Both the position numbers and the translations under genes were made by a program. This document shows, piece after piece, positions 15,930 to 19,114 of a stretch of 19,114 nt of DNA; the first letter of the stretch is position 1, and every line of letters begins with the position of its first letter. The stretch comes from Flammeovirgaceae bacterium UBA2371. GTDB lineage: Bacteria > Bacteroidota > Bacteroidia > Cytophagales > Cyclobacteriaceae. The notes under the pieces are model-generated. The model was given only the letters and a program-made list of their open reading frames with translations, made no database searches and had not been told where the DNA came from. Location: positions 1 to 19,114 of the forward strand of contig DDTF01000014.1 of assembly GCA_002345965.1 (NCBI GenBank). Reading direction: 5' to 3'.

Positions 15930-17264
15930 ATGAAAGTTATGCGACTCCCAGGGTTGGCCTTTATCCTACTGCTGCAAGGTTGTAATATTTCAGCGCCAGC
16001 GCCAGGTCCTGATTTTCCTACCTCAGAGATGGCCGATATTGTTTTTTATAATGGTACCGTCATTACCATGAATGAAGACTATCCGGAAGGTCAGGCCATC
16101 GCCATCAAGGGAAAAAAAATATTGGGTGTAGGCACCAGCCTGCAGGCATTGGCCACCGCCAATCGAACTACTCAATTGATCGACCTCAAAGGCAAGACGA
16201 TCATGCCCGGAATTGTGGATGCCCACACGCATGTATTTAATGACAGGGATCGGTTTGGCCTGGATCTCCCTGGTGCTCAGGAGCTCCTTTTTAAAAATGG
16301 CATTACCAGTTTGGGTAACCTGTTTTGCACTGAAGAATTTGTTGCAGAAATGCGTGCATTTGAACCCCTTCTCAAAGTAAAGACCAGCTTGTTTTTGACT
16401 AAGACTTTTCCTTGTGGTGAAATACAGGACAGCTGGTATCATGGTTATCCGGCAACCCGAACACCAGGAGAAGTACTGCGCATCAACGGCATCAAAATAA
16501 CAGCCGATGGTGGTACATGTGGTGGCATGGCAGTCTCCGAAGAGTTTATTCCCGGCACAACAGGCCTTGGCGATCTGTGGCACACACAGGATGAAATCAA
16601 TGCCATGGTGTTGGAAGCCGATAAGGCTGGCTATCAGGTGGCCATACATGCCATTGGTGACCGTGCCATCGAACAAGCACAGAATGCCATCGCCTATGCG
16701 CTGGACGGCAGACCCAATGTCCTGCGTCACCGTATAGAGCACAACAGCGCCATACGCCCTGACCTCATTCCCCGATACAGTGAATTCGGAATTATACCTG
16801 TCATCTTTGGATGGAAAAAGATATGCGATTTTTATCCGCGCTCCCCTTTCTATGAAGCGGCAGATTTCCCCTACCGCACTTTGATTGACTATGATCCTGA
16901 TCTGCCTGTGGCGTGGCATGGTGACGATCCTTATCGCGGTCCGGTCAATCCATTTATAGAATTGCACAGCATGGTGACCCGCACTGAGGTGAGCGAAACC
17001 GGAGCACTGTGCACCCCACCTTCGTGGCTGGCCGCTCAAACCATTCCTGTACAAACTGCGCTGAAGTTAATGACGCTGAATGCCGCCTACTCACTGTTTC
17101 GCGATGATGAAACAGGTAGTTTGCAGACAGGCAAGTATGCGGACTTGATTGTACTATCGGCCAATCCTCTGACCATTGATCCTCAAGACATCCATGGCAT
17201 AGAGGTACAACTCACTATGGCCAATGGAGAGATAGTGTATCGATTACCTGCGAGCGGATTGTAA
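15930..17264 (+). CDS. Lipoprotein amidohydrolase (YtcJ-like, Amidohydro_3)
   Basis: This 444-residue metal-dependent hydrolase of the amidohydrolase superfamily begins with a lipoprotein signal (FILLLQGC, lipid Cys at 18), so it is envelope-anchored. The YtcJ-like pattern is visible: the N-terminal beta-sandwich strand (IVFYNGTVITMNED), H99-T-H101 in VDAHTHVF for metal binding, GIKITADGG (187-195) with K189 as the likely bridging lysine, H240 in VAIHAIGDRA, RHRIEH (266-271), and D332 in AWHGDDP. The C-terminal strand returns with GSLQTGKYADLIVLS. At 444 residues it is shorter than the ~540 typical of YtcJ proteins, yet no key motif is missing. The substrate is not predictable. A REP cluster begins 20-30 bases after its stop. 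Confidence 0.9.
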   Translation: MKVMRLPGLAFILLLQGCNISAPAPGPDFPTSEMADIVFYNGTVITMNEDYPEGQAIAIKGKKILGVGTSLQALATANRTTQLIDLKGKTIMPGIVDAHTHVFNDRDRFGLDLPGAQELLFKNGITSLGNLFCTEEFVAEMRAFEPLLKVKTSLFLTKTFPCGEIQDSWYHGYPATRTPGEVLRINGIKITADGGTCGGMAVSEEFIPGTTGLGDLWHTQDEINAMVLEADKAGYQVAIHAIGDRAIEQAQNAIAYALDGRPNVLRHRIEHNSAIRPDLIPRYSEFGIIPVIFGWKKICDFYPRSPFYEAADFPYRTLIDYDPDLPVAWHGDDPYRGPVNPFIELHSMVTRTEVSETGALCTPPSWLAAQTIPVQTALKLMTLNAAYSLFRDDETGSLQTGKYADLIVLSANPLTIDPQDIHGIEVQLTMANGEIVYRLPASGL

Positions 17265-17290
17265 AGGGATGTTTGAATAAGCCTTCTTAA

Positions 17291-17313
17291 GCACAAGCGG
17301 GATGCTTGCAATA
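17291..17313 (+). repeat. REP unit 1 (variant right end)
   Basis: Left arm GCACAAGCG, loop GGA, then TGCTTGCAATA. The right arm departs from the consensus at its end (CAA instead of CGC), leaving the CAAGCG/CGCTTG core with one changed base. Confidence 0.8.
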
Positions 17314-17336
17314 GTTAAGCTATTAATTGTTCTTAA

Positions 17337-17359
17337 GCACAAGCGGGACGCTTGCGCTA
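17337..17359 (+). repeat. REP unit 2
   Basis: Full consensus unit: left arm GCACAAGCG, loop GGA, right arm CGCTTGCGC, then TA. The stem has one fixed A-C mismatch. Confidence 0.9.
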
Positions 17360-17408
17360 TTAGCTATTTCAATATTTTACAAATACTTTGCCCGGAGCAC
17401 ACGTCACT

Positions 17409-17429
17409 CAGAGCGTTAGCGATGAGTCT
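17409..17429 (+). repeat. Second repeated element (21 bp), copy 1
   Basis: It starts CAGAGCGTTAGC and ends GAGTCT, and is identical to 18311-18331. Here it is preceded by ACT, so ACTCA and TGAGT form short inverted arms around GAGCGTTAGCGA. Confidence 0.85.
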
Positions 17430-17434
17430 CTTAA

Positions 17435-17457
17435 GCACAAGCGGGACGCTTGCAATA
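17435..17457 (+). repeat. REP unit 3 (variant right end)
   Basis: Same as unit 1 but with the consensus C in the CGCTTG half. It ends CAATA, leading into the AT hairpin. Confidence 0.85.
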
Positions 17458-17480
17458 GTTAAGCTATTAATTGTTTTTAA

Positions 17481-17503
17481 GCACAAGCGGGACGCTTGCG
17501 CTA
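17481..17503 (+). repeat. REP unit 4
   Basis: Full consensus unit identical to unit 2, with the same TTAAG leader and CTATTAGC tail. Confidence 0.9.
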
Positions 17504-17506
17504 TTA

Positions 17507-17523
17507 GCGGGGACGCTTGTGCT
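17507..17523 (+). repeat. REP unit 5 (partial)
   Basis: GCGGGGACGCTTGTGCT keeps the loop and right arm but lacks most of the left arm. Its right arm (CGCTTGTGC) is the perfect complement of the consensus left arm. Confidence 0.7.
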
Positions 17524-17566
17524 GGTTAAGGAGAGTAAAAGCACACGATAATGAAGTTGTTGGATT

Positions 17567-18127
17567 TTATTTCAAAAGAAATGTAATGGGCAGGCTCATC
17601 TGAACATTAACTGTATGACCTTCCTGTCGGCCGGCCTTCCATTTTGGCATGGCATTGACGACCCTGATGGCTTCTTTCCTAAAAGCGGCATCTTCTCCAT
17701 CAAAAGTAGCATCGATAACACTGGCATTGCGAACAGCACCTGTGGCATCGACAATAAAGTCAACGAACACCGTTCCCTCCTGGTTGTCTCCGGAGTCATG
17801 AGGATACGTCAGGTTTGCCTCCAAAAAGGTATCCAGGGCAACGTTTCCGCCCGAATAGACCGGAACCATCTCCACCTTATTATAAATCAACATACCATCT
17901 GAGTTGGTATAAGAAGGTGTGGCAACTGCCATGCGGTCAAATGCAAGCCTTCTTTGCTCAATCATGTTGGTCCTGTCCATACCCACCCGGGCATGCCTTT
18001 GGATGGTACTAATTACAGGCACTTTTGTTGTTACGGGTGCCTTTTCCTTTTCATTGTTCTCTTGCGTGGAGCTGCAAGCCTGAATGAGTAGCATCAATGC
18101 GATGAATAGTATAGGGTTCTTAATCAT
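17567..18127 (-). CDS. Lipoprotein with TonB C-terminal domain
   Basis: This 186-residue protein begins with a lipoprotein signal (FIALMLLIQAC, lipid Cys at 18) followed by a short charged, Ser/Asn/Lys-rich linker. The last ~90 residues form a TonB_C domain: FLEANLTYPHDSGDNQEGTVFVDFIVDATGAVRNASVI, then the helix FRKEAIRVVNAMPKWKAGRQEG, and the final strand VNVQMSLPITFLLK. The YP, EGTVxVxFxVxxxGxVxxxxV and MPxWxxGxxxG landmarks are all present. It lacks the N-terminal transmembrane helix and proline-rich spanning region of a true TonB, so it probably does not energise receptors directly. Such lipid-anchored TonB_C proteins are common in Bacteroidota and uncharacterised. The gene sits between two REP clusters. 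Confidence 0.87.
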   Translation of the reverse strand: MIKNPILFIALMLLIQACSSTQENNEKEKAPVTTKVPVISTIQRHARVGMDRTNMIEQRRLAFDRMAVATPSYTNSDGMLIYNKVEMVPVYSGGNVALDTFLEANLTYPHDSGDNQEGTVFVDFIVDATGAVRNASVIDATFDGEDAAFRKEAIRVVNAMPKWKAGRQEGHTVNVQMSLPITFLLK

Positions 18128-18275
18128 TTCGGTACATTAATGGTAGAGTGTGTGAGTCTGCTTAGCTCAATGGGGAGGCAAATGAGGCGATTCCCTGCAA
18201 GTTACCTTATTTATGTTGAAGGGTGGGCATTTTGAATGGATATATAGCAGGCATATTCAGTTGCACAGGCATTAT

Positions 18276-18309
18276 AACCAGCACAAGCGGGACGCTTGCG
18301 CTAGTGGTT
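18276..18309 (+). repeat. REP unit 6, extended palindrome
   Basis: A full consensus REP at 18281-18303 is enclosed by AACCA (18276-18280) and TGGTT (18305-18309), giving a longer imperfect hairpin. The tail CTAGTGGTTT is shared with the units at 19020 and 19085. Confidence 0.9.
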
Positions 18310-18310
18310 T

Positions 18311-18331
18311 CAGAGCGTTAGCGATGAGTCT
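18311..18331 (+). repeat. Second repeated element (21 bp), copy 2
   Basis: Identical over 21 bases to 17409-17429. Here it directly joins REP unit 6 on the left and the half unit on the right. Confidence 0.85.
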
Positions 18332-18332
18332 T

Positions 18333-18350
18333 AACCAGCACAAGCGTCTC
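18333..18350 (+). repeat. REP half unit 7
   Basis: AACCA then GCACAAGCG (18338-18346) then TCTC. The right arm is absent. The left arm is a perfect complement of CGCTTGTGC at 18407-18415. Confidence 0.7.
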
Positions 18351-18351
18351 C

Positions 18352-18366
18352 AATAATTAAGTTATT
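18352..18366. repeat. AT-rich hairpin between REP units
   Basis: AATAA, loop TTAAG, TTATT. It corresponds to AATAG/TTAAG/CTATT at 17310-17324 and 17454-17468, with both partners of one base pair changed together. Confidence 0.6.
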
Positions 18367-18394
18367 AGATTCTTCGGTCGTCCTGCCCTAACTG

Positions 18395-18415
18395 GCGCAA
18401 GCGTCTCGCTTGTGC
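18395..18415 (-). repeat. REP unit 8, inverted orientation
   Basis: On the - strand it reads left arm GCACAAGCG, loop AGA, right arm CGCTTGCGC. It lies 23 bases beyond the stop of the RAYT gene and is opposite in orientation to the other full units. Confidence 0.88.
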
Positions 18416-18438
18416 CTTGCTTGTCTTGTTCCTTACTG

Positions 18439-18987
18439 TTAAACTATGTAGCACAATTCAATTAATCCCTTTTTGTCATAAAAATCCATTGCACTGCTAT
18501 ACAAATAGTCTTCTTCATTTTTTACGAATCCTGCCTTAACCGGATTTCTATGAATGTATTCCAACTTTTGATAAAACATTTCTTCCGTTACTAATTCAAT
18601 GGGATGGTTGTGTTGTTGCCACAGTTGCCAATCCCTATTGTTACCATTCTGCAATCCAGCATTCTTCATTATTGATATCATCCACTTCCTTCTGCTTTCC
18701 AATTGATTCGATTCAATCGCCTTCCTTAGGCTTCTGGATGTGAAACTTTTCATCTCCCCAATTATCTTATCTAGTGCCCTACCCTTACTGCCCACAATCA
18801 TATGGACATGACTGGTCATGATACACCACGCATAGATTTCCAGATCTTTTTCCTTTTGGCAGTACCTCCAACTATCAAGCAGAATATCCTTATACTCCTT
18901 CCGAATAAAGATGTCTACCCATCCAACAACCGTGAATGTGATGAAATACAATTGATCATTATCCGAAAACTTGTATTTACGACTCAT
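18439..18987 (-). CDS. REP-associated tyrosine transposase (RAYT), Y1/HUH superfamily
   Basis: This 182-residue single-domain transposase is related to the IS200/IS605 TnpA family. The fold start FSDNDQLYFITFTVVGW (7-23) is the usual first strand. The HUH motif is H60-V-H62 in MTSHVHMIVGS. The nucleophile region is FYQKLEYIHRNPVKAGFV (138-155), with Y144 the most likely catalytic tyrosine, and the family tail EEDYLYSSAMDFYDKKG follows. All key residues are present and the length is normal, so it appears active. RAYTs cut single-stranded DNA at REP hairpins. REP units lie on both sides: one opposite-facing 23 bases after its stop, another starting about 27-32 bases before its start. No other transposase gene or cargo is associated. 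Confidence 0.95.
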   Translation of the reverse strand: MSRKYKFSDNDQLYFITFTVVGWVDIFIRKEYKDILLDSWRYCQKEKDLEIYAWCIMTSHVHMIVGSKGRALDKIIGEMKSFTSRSLRKAIESNQLESRRKWMISIMKNAGLQNGNNRDWQLWQQHNHPIELVTEEMFYQKLEYIHRNPVKAGFVKNEEDYLYSSAMDFYDKKGLIELCYIV

Positions 18988-19013
18988 GAATTCAAATTAT
19001 TATTAAAATTATT

Positions 19014-19049
19014 ACCAGCGCACAAGCGGGACGCTTGCGCTAGTGGTTT
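19014..19049 (+). repeat. REP unit 9 with ACCA/TGGT flanks
   Basis: A full consensus REP at 19020-19042 is followed by GTGGTTT. The left flank ACCA carries an extra GC before the left arm. It lies just upstream of the RAYT start. Confidence 0.9.
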
Positions 19050-19084
19050 TATTGACTTAGATAATGCTCCATATTATATTCGCT

Positions 19085-19114
19085 GCACAAGCGGGACGCT
19101 TGCGCTAGTGGTTT
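19085..19114 (+). repeat. REP unit 10, at the window edge
   Basis: A full consensus REP plus CTAGTGGTTT, identical to the corresponding 30 bases of units 6 and 9. It starts 65 bp after unit 9. The repeat tail reaches the last base of the window, so more units may follow. Confidence 0.88.

Larger units (their letters stand above)
17285..17364 (+). repeat. 80-bp direct repeat, copy 1 (two REPs plus AT hairpin)
   Basis: The block is REP, AT-rich hairpin spacer (AATAG, TTAAG, CTATT at 17310-17324), then REP. It matches 17429-17508 at 78 of 80 positions; the differences are T17303/C17447 and C17332/T17476. Confidence 0.92.
17429..17508 (+). repeat. 80-bp direct repeat, copy 2
   Basis: This is the second copy of the block at 17285-17364, offset 144 bp, with the AT hairpin at 17454-17468. 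The high identity points to a recent local duplication. Confidence 0.92.
17265..17566. other. Intergenic REP cluster 1 between convergent genes
   Basis: This 302-bp region lies between the 3' ends of the amidohydrolase and the TonB-domain gene. It contains four REP units and one partial unit, two copies of an 80-bp block, and one copy of a 21-bp second element. A 75-codon open frame across it is only the translation of the repeats, and it repeats itself because the copies are 144 bp apart. No gene is supported. Confidence 0.85.
18128..18438. other. Intergenic REP cluster 2 between the TonB-domain gene and the RAYT
   Basis: The first ~150 bp (18128-18275) is the leader of the TonB-domain gene, with no recognised promoter. 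From 18276 to 18416 lie one full REP, the 21-bp element, a half REP, an AT hairpin and an inverted REP. No gene is supported. Confidence 0.8.

Noticed and set aside
16023..17054. A 343-codon antisense open frame inside the amidohydrolase gene
   Set aside because: The + strand frame has a lipoprotein signal and all amidohydrolase motifs; the antisense translation is Cys/His-rich with no recognisable domain, a typical shadow.
17302..17529. A 75-codon + strand open frame that could be called a hypothetical protein
   Set aside because: It is translated REP sequence. The peptide repeats itself (HKRDACAIS twice) only because the 80-bp blocks are 144 bp apart, a multiple of three. There is no start context or domain.
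17409..18331. Integron attC-like sites
   Set aside because: The GTTAGCG in the 21-bp element does not fit the GTTRRRY core, and there is no integrase or gene cassette.
17285..19114. CRISPR array
   Set aside because: Repeats are palindromic, irregularly spaced, occur in both orientations and interrupted by genes; no spacers of uniform length and no cas genes. A RAYT gene explains them.

Overview
The window looks like a chromosomal segment of a Bacteroidota bacterium (Cytophagales/Chitinophagales-like). The protein families, the lack of recognisable Shine-Dalgarno sequences before most starts, a Bacteroidota-type -7 box (TAnnTTTG) before the patatin gene, and lipoprotein signals on envelope proteins support this. 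Most of the window is ordinary, intact, single-copy genes. The unusual part is the last ~1.8 kb.

Region 1 (1-6894): a secreted M14-type metallopeptidase on the + strand converges on a large secreted BNR/sortilin-type beta-propeller protein on the - strand, with a strong shared hairpin terminator between them. A DUF2461 protein follows on the - strand.

Region 2 (6895-9590): a PchR-like AraC-family regulator is divergent from a small + strand operon. The operon encodes a membrane-anchored diheme cytochrome c and a hemerythrin-like protein and ends in a clear intrinsic terminator. It suggests an AraC-controlled redox or oxygen/NO-related unit.

Region 3 (9572-15785): two tandem TerC/Alx-type membrane proteins (paralogues), a SAM-dependent methyltransferase, a divergent patatin-like phospholipase, and a probable - strand operon of a Tat-type dienelactone hydrolase, a TauE/SafE exporter and a small two-TM DUF3592-like protein.

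Region 4 (15930-19114): a lipoprotein amidohydrolase (+) and a lipoprotein with a TonB C-terminal domain (-), then an intact REP-associated tyrosine transposase (RAYT; Y1/HUH family). Around these genes are about ten copies of an imperfect palindrome (left arm GCACAAGCG, loop GGA, right arm CGCTTGCGC) in both orientations. They come with an 80-bp duplicated block, a second 21-bp repeated element, and an AT-rich hairpin with a compensatory base-pair change. This is a RAYT/REP (REPIN-like) domestic-transposase system. The array runs to the right edge and probably continues beyond it.

No tRNA, rRNA, CRISPR array, prophage or classical insertion sequence was recognised.
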